A stretch of DNA of 64,000 bases, from positions 124,001 to 188,000 of the forward strand of contig MKVL01000025.1 in NCBI GenBank assembly GCA_001899205.1, given 5' to 3'. The notes under the pieces were generated by a model. It was given only the letters and a program-made list of their open reading frames with translations, ran no database searches and was not told the origin of the DNA. This document shows positions 52,570-61,121 of this stretch, in pieces. The position numbers and the translations under genes were made by a program. Positions within the stretch are counted from its first letter, which is position 1; each line of letters starts with the position of its first letter. The stretch comes from Mesorhizobium sp. 65-26. GTDB taxonomy: Bacteria > Pseudomonadota > Alphaproteobacteria > Rhizobiales > Rhizobiaceae.

Positions 52570-53402
52570 GGACGGTCAGCCTTGTCGCGGGCGGGGGCGG
52601 GACGCGCCTTCGGGCGCCACTGCCAGGTGGTGATGAAGAGCATGGCCACGACAGCGAGGATGAGCTGAACGGTGGTTACCGCGGTGATGGTCTTGTCGAG
52701 GCCGCCCATCTGGATGCCTTCCCACATGCGCCGGGGCAGTGTTTCCATCTGCGGGCCGGAGAGGAACTGGGCGACCACCACCTCGTCGAACGAAAAGATG
52801 AAGGCGAAGGCGAAGCCGGCCAGGATCGCCGGCTTGAGCTGAGGCAGGACGACCCGGATGATCGTCTGGTAGGGGCCGGCGCCGAGCGAGGCCGCAGCCC
52901 ATTCGAGCCGCTGGTCCATGCTGTAGAGGCGTGCCGACACCGGCAGCATCACGAAGGGCAGCACCAGCACGGCGTGCGCGGCGCCCAGCGGCACGAAGCC
53001 CCCGAGCAGGCGCAGCCGCGCATAGAGCACGTAGAAGCCGACGCCGATGACCATCAACGGCACGATCATCGGCGCGATGAACAGCAGCCGCAGCGCCTTG
53101 GCCAGCTGCGGCGCGGCGCGGCTGACGCCGATGGCCGCCAGCACGCCGGCGACGGTCGCCAGCACCGATGCGAAGACGGCCAGCTTCAGCGAAAGGATCA
53201 GCGCGTTGCGCCAGCGCGTGTCTGTGAACAGTGTCTGGTACCAGCGCAGCGACAGCTCGTGCGGGATGATGACGAAGGAATCGTCCTTGCCGATCGATAC
53301 GGGCACGAGCACCAGCGCCGGGACGATGATGAACAGGATGAGCAGCCAGCCATAGGCGATGAGCAGGCGGCGGCCGTTGGCGCCGAGCAGGTATTCGCTC
53401 AT
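52566..53402 (-). CDS. Spermidine/putrescine-type ABC permease (PotC-like)
   Basis: A 278-residue permease with six predicted membrane helices, starting MSEYLLGANGRRLLIAYGWL. The EAA loop is WAAASLGAGPYQTIIRVVLP and the FSFDEVVVAQFLSGP segment is typical of PotC. The ATG (53402) overlaps the stop of the PotB-like gene. The frame is open further upstream but inside the neighbour. Together with PotB it makes the channel. Confidence 0.9.
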   Translation of the reverse strand: MSEYLLGANGRRLLIAYGWLLILFIIVPALVLVPVSIGKDDSFVIIPHELSLRWYQTLFTDTRWRNALILSLKLAVFASVLATVAGVLAAIGVSRAAPQLAKALRLLFIAPMIVPLMVIGVGFYVLYARLRLLGGFVPLGAAHAVLVLPFVMLPVSARLYSMDQRLEWAAASLGAGPYQTIIRVVLPQLKPAILAGFAFAFIFSFDEVVVAQFLSGPQMETLPRRMWEGIQMGGLDKTITAVTTVQLILAVVAMLFITTWQWRPKARPAPARDKADRP

Positions 53403-54298
53403 TGGCGTCCCTTTCCGAAGATGCGCTCGACGCCGGCGATCCTCTCGTAGACGACGAGGATGAGAAGGCTGACGAGGAGCAGGACCACCGAGGTCGCGGC
53501 GGCCAGGGGCAGGTCGACGAGCACCTGCACCTGGTTCTGGATCGCCATCACGATGGTGTTGACGCGCCCGCCGCCCAGGATGGCCGGTGTCACGAAGAAG
53601 CCGATCGCCATGGTGAAGACGAGGATGCTGCCCGAGACCAGGCCGGACAGCGAAAGCGGAAAGTAGACGCGGCGGAATGTCGTCCATGGCGAGGCGCCGA
53701 GGCTCAGCGCCGAACGCACCAGCGAGCCGTCGATGGCGCGCAGCGTCGGATAGAGCGTCATCCCCATGTACGGCAGCAGGATGTGGATCATCCCGATATA
53801 GACGCCGGTTTCGTTGTAAACCAAAGGTAATGGCTTACTGGTTATACCGGCCTGTTGCAGAAGGTCGTTCACCACGCCGTTCCGTTGCAGGATGATGATC
53901 CAGCTGTAGGTGCGCGCCAGCACGCTCAGCCACAGCGATATGACCAGCCCGACGATCATCAGGCGCGATACGGCGCTTTCGATATTGGCCAGCAGATAGG
54001 CCAGCGGGTAGGCGATGACGGCGCAGGCGACGGTCACGATGAAGGCGAGCTGCAAGGTGTAGTACGCCAGGTTCAGATAGACCGGCGCGGCTAACTGTCT
54101 GTAACTGTTGACATTCGGTCCGGACGGTCCACCAAGGCTCAGCCATACGAGATAGCCAAGCGGCACCAGGAACAGCAGCGCCATCATCGCGATCGGCACG
54201 ACCAGCAGCGTCACCGTCACGCGCCGGCGCTGCGTTTCCCAGTCGGCGCCACCGGGCGTGTCCGTGATTGAATGGCTGATCGATGTGGCGTTGCCCAT
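53399..54298 (-). CDS. Spermidine/putrescine-type ABC permease (PotB-like)
   Basis: A 299-residue permease with six hydrophobic helices. It includes LLVVPIAMMALLFLVPLGYL, VTVACAVIAYPLAYLLANIE, and the EAA loop RSALSLGASPWTTFRRVYFP, followed by GFFVTPAILGGGR. The start is taken at ATG 54298 (MGNATSISHS); the open frame continues upstream with non-membrane sequence. A gap of 197 bases separates it from the amidase and may hold its own promoter. Confidence 0.88.
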   Translation of the reverse strand: MGNATSISHSITDTPGGADWETQRRRVTVTLLVVPIAMMALLFLVPLGYLVWLSLGGPSGPNVNSYRQLAAPVYLNLAYYTLQLAFIVTVACAVIAYPLAYLLANIESAVSRLMIVGLVISLWLSVLARTYSWIIILQRNGVVNDLLQQAGITSKPLPLVYNETGVYIGMIHILLPYMGMTLYPTLRAIDGSLVRSALSLGASPWTTFRRVYFPLSLSGLVSGSILVFTMAIGFFVTPAILGGGRVNTIVMAIQNQVQVLVDLPLAAATSVVLLLVSLLILVVYERIAGVERIFGKGRQ

Positions 54299-54495
54299 CC
54301 GGAATCCAGGTGCAGAGGCGGTTTGGTAGACTTCATTTCTTGGGCCGCCAGGGTTTCCTGTCCATGCATCAGATGCGTCAGGCCATTCCAAACGGTTATG
54401 ACTGGGCGACATCGAGCGTGGAGCGCCCATCGCGCACGAGGGGCCGCCGTCGGTGCTCGATTCCATTCTGCTGGCCTTCGCCATCGGAATGCGGC

Positions 54496-55809
54496 TCAGC
54501 AGGCGCCGTCGCCGGCATCGGTGCCGGCGAGAGGCCTGGGCCGTTCGCACCATGCGGCGACGGACAACAATGCGTGATCGGATCCGGACCGCCCGACAAG
54601 TTGCAGGCCGAGCGGAAGGTTGGCTTCGCCGGCTGCCCACGGCAGAGTCAGCGCCGGAAGGCCGAGCAGTGTCCACGTTACGCAAGGGGCGGCATTGCCT
54701 GTGCCTTCGCCGAGCGGCGGCGCCTCGCCGAGGGCGGGCAGCGTCAGGATTGCATCGCATCCCGCGATCGCCTCGCCGAATGCCCGCTTCAGTTCGGAAC
54801 GCGCCAGGAGCGCGCCCTCGACCTCATCGCGGGAGAGTGCCTGTCCGCGCGCGACAAGCTCCTTCATGTGCTGGCTCAGCAGATCGGGATGCGAGGCCGC
54901 CAGCGGCGCATAGATCCGCCCGGCCTCGTGACAGAGGATGACCTCGGCGATTGCCAGCGCCTCGTCGAAGGCGACAGGAAGCTCGGCCTCCTCGACAGTC
55001 GCGCCGCGCCCGGCGAAGCTGGCCGCTGCCTTGTCCAGCACCGCGCGCTGGGTACCACTTGCCTGGGGCCAGTAAGGACCGCGCACGAGGCGCAGGCGCG
55101 GCGACCGCTCCGGGGGCGCGGTGGTCTCGTTGGTCAGATGTCCGAACACATGAGCGATGTCCGCGACCGATCGCGCGAACAGCCCGCCATGGTCGAGCGT
55201 CGGGCTGAGCGGTTGCACCCCATCCAGCGGCAGAAGGCCGTGGCTAGGCTTGAAGCCGACGATGCCGCAGAAGGCGGCCGGCCGGATGACTGAGCCGAAG
55301 GTCTGCGTTCCGGTCGCCAGCGGCACCAGCCCCGCCGCGACCGCCGCGGCGCTTCCGCTCGATGAGCCGCCCGGCGTGTGGGCCGTGTTCCAGGGGTTCA
55401 CCGTCGGCCCTGCCTGGCGCCAGGCGAACTCCGTCGTCACCGTCTTGCCGGCGACATGGGCGCCCAGTTCGCGAAGCCGGGCGACCAGCGCGGCATCGGC
55501 CGTCGGCACATGGTCGCGATAGATCGGCGAGCCGTAGGTCGTCGTCATGCCAGCGGTGTCATAGAGATCCTTGACGCCGACAGAGATGCCGGCGAGCGGC
55601 AATTCGGATGCCACGGGGCTCGCTGCCGCCTCGTTGACGACGGTGAAGGCGGCCAGCGCGTCGTTGGTCTCGCGAATGCGCGCCCGGCAGGCGGCCACGG
55701 CTTCGTCGACGGTCACGGCGCCGCGCAGGATGGCGTCGCGCGTCTCGATGACGGTCGCGGCCGTGCCCCTGGTCAGTGGCGTGTCGACGAGGGCGGTTGG
55801 CTCGTGCAT
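54496..55809 (-). CDS. Amidase signature-family hydrolase
   Basis: A 437-residue amidase. The Ser-cisSer-Lys triad can be traced: Lys in GVKDLYDTAG, cis-Ser in TPGGSSSGSAAAVAAG and the nucleophile Ser in GTQTFGSVIRPAAFCG. It hydrolyses a C-N amide bond; the family includes enzymes for malonamide-, ureido- and allophanate-type compounds, and none can be selected. It is the first gene of the minus-strand operon with the polyamine-type importer, and lies divergent from the CoxG-like gene and near the malonate genes. Confidence 0.88.
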   Translation of the reverse strand: MHEPTALVDTPLTRGTAATVIETRDAILRGAVTVDEAVAACRARIRETNDALAAFTVVNEAAASPVASELPLAGISVGVKDLYDTAGMTTTYGSPIYRDHVPTADAALVARLRELGAHVAGKTVTTEFAWRQAGPTVNPWNTAHTPGGSSSGSAAAVAAGLVPLATGTQTFGSVIRPAAFCGIVGFKPSHGLLPLDGVQPLSPTLDHGGLFARSVADIAHVFGHLTNETTAPPERSPRLRLVRGPYWPQASGTQRAVLDKAAASFAGRGATVEEAELPVAFDEALAIAEVILCHEAGRIYAPLAASHPDLLSQHMKELVARGQALSRDEVEGALLARSELKRAFGEAIAGCDAILTLPALGEAPPLGEGTGNAAPCVTWTLLGLPALTLPWAAGEANLPLGLQLVGRSGSDHALLSVAAWCERPRPLAGTDAGDGAC

Positions 55810-55984
55810 GGCGGCTCCCGGCTGGCTATCCGTGCCTCCAAACTAGCCAGCCTGGCCTGTGCCGGATAAGTGGCCAAGCGGGGCGAGACATAACCAACGT
55901 CGATAGATCAGCGGCTTTGTGGGCTGGTTGCGAAGGGATGGCGCATGCCATGCAGCGGCCATTCATTCGAGCCGGAGCTGACCC

Positions 55985-56452
55985 ATGGCATTCACGATGC
56001 AGAACGAAGTCCTTCTCGAGGCCTCGCCGGACGCGGTGTGGGCCGCGATCAACGATGCCGGCCTGCTGAAGCTGAGCATACCGGGCTGCGAGAGCCTGGA
56101 GCAGAGCGACGACGGTTGGTTCGATGCCGTCGTGAAGCTGAAGATCGGTCCCATTTCCGCGCGCTTCAAAGGAACGGTCCGCTTCGTCGATGTCGAGGCG
56201 CCCGTGAGCTGCAGGATCGTCGGCGAGGGGCAGGGCGGCATCGCCGGCTTTGCCAAGGGCGGCGCGCGTGTCCGCCTTGTTCCCGAAGGGCTGTCGACGC
56301 GGCTTTGCTATGACGTCGAGGCGGAGATCGGCGGCAAGATCGCGCAGCTCGGCTCGCGGCTGATCGACGGCGTCGCCAAAAAGCTGTCCGACCAGTTCTT
56401 CCAGAATTTCTCGAAGGCATTCGGCGAAGCGGGCGCTAGCGACGCGGCCTGA
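55985..56452 (+). CDS. CoxG-like SRPBCC-family protein
   Basis: A 155-residue START-like helix-grip protein of the carbon-monoxide-dehydrogenase subunit G type. It begins MAFTMQNEVLLEASPDAVW, then INDAGLLKLSIPGCESLEQ, KLKIGPISARFKGTVRFVD and GGKIAQLGSRLIDGVAKKL, all typical. CoxG proteins help recruit or assemble molybdenum hydroxylases at the membrane; no CoxMSL genes are present, so its role here is unclear. It is alone on the plus strand between the amidase and malonyl-CoA synthetase genes. A terminator follows. Confidence 0.85.
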   Translation: MAFTMQNEVLLEASPDAVWAAINDAGLLKLSIPGCESLEQSDDGWFDAVVKLKIGPISARFKGTVRFVDVEAPVSCRIVGEGQGGIAGFAKGGARVRLVPEGLSTRLCYDVEAEIGGKIAQLGSRLIDGVAKKLSDQFFQNFSKAFGEAGASDAA

Positions 56453-56486
56453 ACCATCCCCCGGAAATGCCGAGCAAACACGAAAC

Positions 56487-56514
56487 GGCGCTGGGCGTGG
56501 GCCCGGCGCCTTTT
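56487..56514. terminator. Intrinsic terminator between convergent genes
   Basis: Arms GGCGCTGGGC / GCCCGGCGCC (one G-T pair), four-base loop, then TTTT on the plus strand. It ends the coxG-like gene and lies 21 bases beyond the end of the malonyl-CoA synthetase gene, so it may serve both directions. Confidence 0.75.
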
Positions 56515-56534
56515 CCGTTCGGACCGTCCCGGCC

Positions 56535-58049
56535 CTATTTGTAGAGATCCTCGTGCTGCTTGCGGATCTCGTTCTTCAGCACCTTGCCCATCGTGTTGCG
56601 CGGCAGCGATGCTTCGAACAGGATCCGCTTGGGCAGCTTGTATTTGGCGAGCACCGGATCGAGCCGTGACATGATGTCGGCTTCGGTCAGCGCGACGCCG
56701 TCCTTGAGGATCACGACCGCGGTTACCGCCTCGCCGAAATCCGCGTGCGGCAGGCCGACAACGGCGCTCTCCTCGACGCCTTCGATGGAGTCGATCTCGC
56801 TTTCGATCTCCTTCGGGTAGACGTTGTAGCCGCCGGTGATGACGAGGTCCTTGCTGCGGCCGCTGACGAAGACGTAGCCGTCATCGTCCATGTAGCCGAT
56901 GTCGCCGGTGATGAAGTAGCCGTCGGCGCGGAACTCCGACTGCGTCTTGTCCGGCATGCGCCAGTAACCCTTGAAGACGTTGGGACCCCTGACCTCGATC
57001 ATGCCTGCGCTGTTCGCCGGCAGCAGCTTGCCGCTCTCGGGCTCGGTGATGCGCACGCTCACGCCGGGCAGGGCAGGGCCTACGGATCCCGGCACGCGCT
57101 CCCCGTCATAGGGGTTCGACGTGATCATGTTTGTCTCGGTCATGCCGTAGCGCTCGAGGATGTGATGCCCCGTCTTCTCGGTCCAGGCGCGGTGGGTATC
57201 CGCCAGCAGCGGGGCCGAGCCCGAAATGAACAGCCGCATGTGGTCCGTGCTGTCCCTGTTCAGCCAGTCTTCCCTCAGCAGGCGCGTGTAGAAAGTCGGC
57301 ACGCCCATCATCACCGTGGCAGTTCGCATCTCCTGGCGTATCAGCTTCGGATCGAACTTCGGCAGGAAGCACATCGATGCCGACGACAGCAGGATCACGT
57401 TGGTGGCGACGAACAGGCCGTGCGTGTGGAAGATGGGCAGGGCGTGCAGCAACTCGTCCCTGTCGGTGAAATGCCAGTATTCGACCAGGGTGCGGGCGTT
57501 GGAAGCTAGGTTCGCATGGGTCAGCATCGCGCCCTTCGAGCGGCCGGTCGTGCCGGAGGTGTAGAGGATGGCGGCGAGGTCGCTCTGCTCAACCAGGATC
57601 GTCTCGTAGGAGGGGGCGGCGCTGGCGGCCTCCTCGGCCAGTGTGCCGTTGCCCTCCACTCCCAGCGTCAGCGTGCTGAAGACACCGAGCGACGATGCCA
57701 TGGGCTCGATCGCGTCGTATTTGTCCGGCGTGCAGACCACCACATGCGGTTTCGCGTCGCCGATGAAATATTCGAGCTCGGCCAGCGTGTAGGCGGTGTT
57801 GAGCGGCAGGTAGACGACACCGGCGCGAAGGCAGGCGAGGTAGAGGATGATCGCTTCCGGAGATTTGTCGACCTGCACGGCGACGCGGTCGCCGATGACG
57901 ACCCCCTTCGAGCTCAGCACGTTGGCGAACCGGGCCGACAGTTGCCACATTTCGCCATAAGTATAGCTGCGGCCGTCGACGGTGCGGATGAAGACTTTGT
58001 CGTCATCCGTGGTGCGGCTTCGGATGAGTGAGAAAAAATTTTGTGACAT
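56535..58049 (-). CDS. matB: Malonyl-CoA synthetase
   Basis: A 504-residue ANL ligase that makes malonyl-CoA from malonate, ATP and CoA. Motifs: ATP loop LYTSGTTGRSKGAML, A5 ERYGMTETNMITSNPYDG, YFITGDIGYMDDDG, and the C-terminal LPRNTMGKVLKNEIR with the catalytic Lys. The MTETNMITSNPY segment and the overall length are typical of MatB. It lies 30 bases below the decarboxylase gene, the standard mat pairing of rhizobia. No GntR-type matR or malonate carrier gene is seen beside it. Confidence 0.92.
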   Translation of the reverse strand: MSQNFFSLIRSRTTDDDKVFIRTVDGRSYTYGEMWQLSARFANVLSSKGVVIGDRVAVQVDKSPEAIILYLACLRAGVVYLPLNTAYTLAELEYFIGDAKPHVVVCTPDKYDAIEPMASSLGVFSTLTLGVEGNGTLAEEAASAAPSYETILVEQSDLAAILYTSGTTGRSKGAMLTHANLASNARTLVEYWHFTDRDELLHALPIFHTHGLFVATNVILLSSASMCFLPKFDPKLIRQEMRTATVMMGVPTFYTRLLREDWLNRDSTDHMRLFISGSAPLLADTHRAWTEKTGHHILERYGMTETNMITSNPYDGERVPGSVGPALPGVSVRITEPESGKLLPANSAGMIEVRGPNVFKGYWRMPDKTQSEFRADGYFITGDIGYMDDDGYVFVSGRSKDLVITGGYNVYPKEIESEIDSIEGVEESAVVGLPHADFGEAVTAVVILKDGVALTEADIMSRLDPVLAKYKLPKRILFEASLPRNTMGKVLKNEIRKQHEDLYK

Positions 58050-58079
58050 CGCGGCTTTGATCCAGATCCTTGGGCGTCG

Positions 58080-59411
58080 TTATTTCGCTGCGACCTGTTT
58101 CGCCAGCGTCTTCAAGCGACCGGAAATGGCGATACTGCCATTCTCGGCATATTCTTCATGGTTCGCCTCGATGTCCCCGGTCTTGTAGAGGTAGTTCACC
58201 ATCAGGCCGTACGACGTCGCGAGCCCCTTGGTGGAAAGGTCGGCCATCGGATGGATGTCCTCCAGGCTGGCGCCATTGCCCAGATGGAAGCGCGCGACCG
58301 AATCGAAGGGTTGGTTCTGGCGGCCCTTTGCCTGGGTGAAGTAGCGGATGGCGATGCGCCGCAGCATCGGGTTGAGTTCCCTCAGCAGCGCCTTGTCGTT
58401 TTGCCAGCCATCGACATCGGTCCTGGCAAGCAGCGCGAGATCGGCGGCCGAGAGCGCCGATTGCCTGGGATCGGCGCGCAATTGGGTCAGCCAGCGCGCG
58501 AAATCCGGAACCGGCGACAGGGTCACGAACGTGCGCAGGCCGGGCATCTCGCGGCGCAGTTCCTCCACCACCTGCTTGATCAGGAAGTTGCCGAACGAAA
58601 TGCCGCGCAGGCCGCGCTGGCAATTGGAGATGGAGTAAAAGACAGCAGTCGTCGCTTCGCCGCGTTCGACGATAGGCCGGTCGGCGCGCAGCACGTCGGA
58701 GATGCTGGTAGGGATAGCAGTCGTCAGCGCCACCTCGACGAAGATCAGCGGCTCGTCATGCATCTGCGGATGGAAGAACGCGAACAGCCGCCGGTCTTCG
58801 GGTTCGATGCGTCGCCGCAGCTCGTCCCAGTCGGTGATCGCATGCACGGCCTCGTAACGGATCACCTTTTCCAGGACCGAGGCGGCGGTTTCCCAGTTGA
58901 CCGGCTTGAGCTGCAGGAAACCTCTGTTGAACCACGAGGTGAACAAATGGACGAAGTCCCGGTCTAGGCCGGCCAGGGACTTGTCGCTCGTCAGCGCGTC
59001 GAGCAGCGTCTCGCGCATCTGCACCAGGCGGCGCGTGCCGTTGCGCGCGTGATTGAGGCGGCGGATCAGTTCCTGCGAGCGCGGCTCGCTGATGGTGTGC
59101 AGCCGGTATAGATTGTCAGGGGAAGGGTCTTTCTCGATCGCCTTGATATGGTCGAGGATCGCCTTGGCGTCGGGCGCGAAGCGGTTCGCCAGCGCGCCGA
59201 GGCAGGCCCGCCGCTGTTCTGGGCTCAGCGCTTCCCATTGCTGGAAGATGGCTTCGGCAATGACGAAGCAGGAGATTTCGCCGCGCCCCGAGACGAGCGA
59301 GTCGCACAGCGAGACGATGTCCCGCTTCGTTTCCTCCCGTGCCCGCGACAGGAAGTTGAAGCTCTTGTAGCTGAGGCCAGCCACGAAGTCCGACAGCAGG
59401 GCCACGCTCAC
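58080..59411 (-). CDS. matA: Malonyl-CoA decarboxylase
   Basis: A 443-residue decarboxylase giving acetyl-CoA and CO2 from malonyl-CoA. The helical N-terminal domain is followed by a GNAT-like catalytic domain with FFHPQMHDEPLIFVEVALT, SISNCQRGLRGISFGNFLIK and the Ser in TLSPVPDFARWL; the catalytic His lies in the CARFHLGNGA region. The start is GTG 59411 with GGGGAG upstream. With MatB it turns malonate into acetyl-CoA. It follows the DUF1116 gene by 27 bases. Confidence 0.93.
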   Translation of the reverse strand: MSVALLSDFVAGLSYKSFNFLSRAREETKRDIVSLCDSLVSGRGEISCFVIAEAIFQQWEALSPEQRRACLGALANRFAPDAKAILDHIKAIEKDPSPDNLYRLHTISEPRSQELIRRLNHARNGTRRLVQMRETLLDALTSDKSLAGLDRDFVHLFTSWFNRGFLQLKPVNWETAASVLEKVIRYEAVHAITDWDELRRRIEPEDRRLFAFFHPQMHDEPLIFVEVALTTAIPTSISDVLRADRPIVERGEATTAVFYSISNCQRGLRGISFGNFLIKQVVEELRREMPGLRTFVTLSPVPDFARWLTQLRADPRQSALSAADLALLARTDVDGWQNDKALLRELNPMLRRIAIRYFTQAKGRQNQPFDSVARFHLGNGASLEDIHPMADLSTKGLATSYGLMVNYLYKTGDIEANHEEYAENGSIAISGRLKTLAKQVAAK

Positions 59412-59438
59412 TTGGAATGCTCCCCAGGTTTCCGTCGT

Positions 59439-60755
59439 TCAGGACTGCCGGTCGAGCGCGTCGAGCGCCGCGGTGAAGCAGCCCATCGGTATCTGCTGCA
59501 CGCCGGCGCCGATCTGGCCGACCCCGGGCACGCGCGAAGCGATGCCGGTGTTGATCAGCGGGTTGATGCCGGTCGCCACGACCTTGCGGACATCGATGCC
59601 GGAGGGAACGCCCTTGTAGCCCAGCGCCGGGATGCGGAAATGGCGATGCTCGTCGACGGTGATGTCGCGCATGCGCTCGGAGCGCGCGATCAGTTCCTCG
59701 ACCGTACCGCCGATAAAGGCCGAGATCGCCGGTGCGGCGGCAAGCGCGAAGGCTCCGAGGCCGATGCTCTCGGTGATGTAGGAATCACCCATGGTGGGTG
59801 TCGCCTCGTCCAGGCCATGGCCCTCGAACAGGTTGACGTCGGCGACGCTGGCGGGCGCTGTGAACCACCGCTTCCCCAGGCTGGCGACGCGTATCCCGAC
59901 CTCGACGCCGTTGCCTGCCATCACCGTGACGATGTCGCCGGCGCCGAGCTCCTCCACGTAGAGTGAGACGGCCTTGGCATGCGCGATCGACAGCGACAGG
60001 AAGAAGTGGTCGTTGCGGCTGATGAAGCGCAAGGCCTTCTCCAACTCGTCGTGCGGCGCGCGCGTCGCCACCAGCGCCAGGGCGATCTCGCGGAAGAACT
60101 GGCTGGTGGCAGCCTTGTTGCGATTGTGCACTTCGTCGCCGCGCCGCAGTGCTTCGGCAATCATCAGCTTCAGGTCCATCGGGCCGCTGATCGCCAGCGC
60201 CTGCTTCAGCAGGGGATAGAGGCCGTCGCGCATCCAGCGCAGCCGCTCCAGGACCTCCGGGCCGTTGGCGCCGAAGCGTAACGCCTTGCCCAACCCCTCA
60301 TTGACGCCGACATAGGAGCGTAACCCCGAATTGCGCTCCTCGACGATGAACACCGGCATCGAGGCCGTGATGGTGCCGGCCATGGCTCCGGCGGCGGCGT
60401 GGTCATGCGCCGGCGCGAAGCTGATCTTGCCCGATCCGGCCAGCGCTTCCGCTTCCTCGATCGTCTCGCACAGCCCTTCGAAGACGAGTCCGCCGAGGAT
60501 CGAGGCGCGCATGGCGCTTTCCATCCTGTCCCAGGTGATCGGCGGTCCGGCATGCAGGACGAGGTCGCGGCGCATGCCGGGGATGACGTTGCCGGCCTGC
60601 TCGATGCCGATCAGCATCGGATGCGCCTCGCACAGCCGGTCGAACGCGGCCTGCGTCGCGGAGGAAGGTGTCGGGGTGAGGGCCGGGGCGTCGTGCATCA
60701 TTCGTCCGTCCATGAGATCGGCCGCATATTGAAAATGCGCTCCCACCCTGTCCAT
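59439..60755 (-). CDS. DUF1116 (AllG/YlbE-like) protein
   Basis: A protein of up to 438 residues belonging to DUF1116, the family of E. coli YahG and of AllG from the oxamate carbamoyltransferase system. Typical segments: GIEQAGNVIPGMRRDLVLHAGPPI, SFAPAHDHAAAGAMAGTIT, the RNKAATSQFFREIALAL helix, FISRNDHFFLSLSIAHAK, MAGNGVEVGIRVASLG and GINPLINTGIA. Known AllG works with AllF (FdrA) and AllH; neither partner is seen here. It heads the malonate operon, so it may release a carbamoyl or related group before malonate forms; this is inference. Starts at 60713 or 60701 are also possible. Confidence 0.75.
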   Translation of the reverse strand: MDRVGAHFQYAADLMDGRMMHDAPALTPTPSSATQAAFDRLCEAHPMLIGIEQAGNVIPGMRRDLVLHAGPPITWDRMESAMRASILGGLVFEGLCETIEEAEALAGSGKISFAPAHDHAAAGAMAGTITASMPVFIVEERNSGLRSYVGVNEGLGKALRFGANGPEVLERLRWMRDGLYPLLKQALAISGPMDLKLMIAEALRRGDEVHNRNKAATSQFFREIALALVATRAPHDELEKALRFISRNDHFFLSLSIAHAKAVSLYVEELGAGDIVTVMAGNGVEVGIRVASLGKRWFTAPASVADVNLFEGHGLDEATPTMGDSYITESIGLGAFALAAAPAISAFIGGTVEELIARSERMRDITVDEHRHFRIPALGYKGVPSGIDVRKVVATGINPLINTGIASRVPGVGQIGAGVQQIPMGCFTAALDALDRQS

Positions 60756-61121
60756 TGCCGTATGGAGGCGAGCTATCTCCCTTGGTTATAGTGGGCCGGG
60801 CAGCCGGTGGCGGCCTGGCATCAAGGGAGCCCGGCTGGTGGCCGTTTACGGGCGCTGCGTTCCGGGGCGAAGGGCTCCCGGTCTCTTCCCTGGTCGACAG
60901 GATCCGCACCGTCGCGGAGATGTGACAGGGGTGAGGTATTCCTGATGGAGATAGCAGGAACGATCCTATATGTTCCGGAAATAGCGATTATGTGGAACGT
61001 CTTGCCGCAGACACATTCGTCCGCGCAAACGCAATTCCGTTTCAGACGGATCGCGGGCCGACTCCTGCCTGATGAGCACTGGAGACACGACGAAAGTGCT
61101 CATGGGGTGAGGAGGACATTG
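60756..61121. promoter_or_regulatory. Divergent intergenic region, malonate operon and oxidoreductase operon
   Basis: About 366 bases between divergent genes. The part at 60957-60998 has GGAAC (60957-60961), GTTCC (60972-60976) joined to GGAA, and another GGAAC (60994-60998), forming overlapping inverted half-sites around TTCCGGAA (60973-60980). This could be a regulator site. No clear sigma-70 promoter pair was identified, and no ORF with family features is present. Confidence 0.35.
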
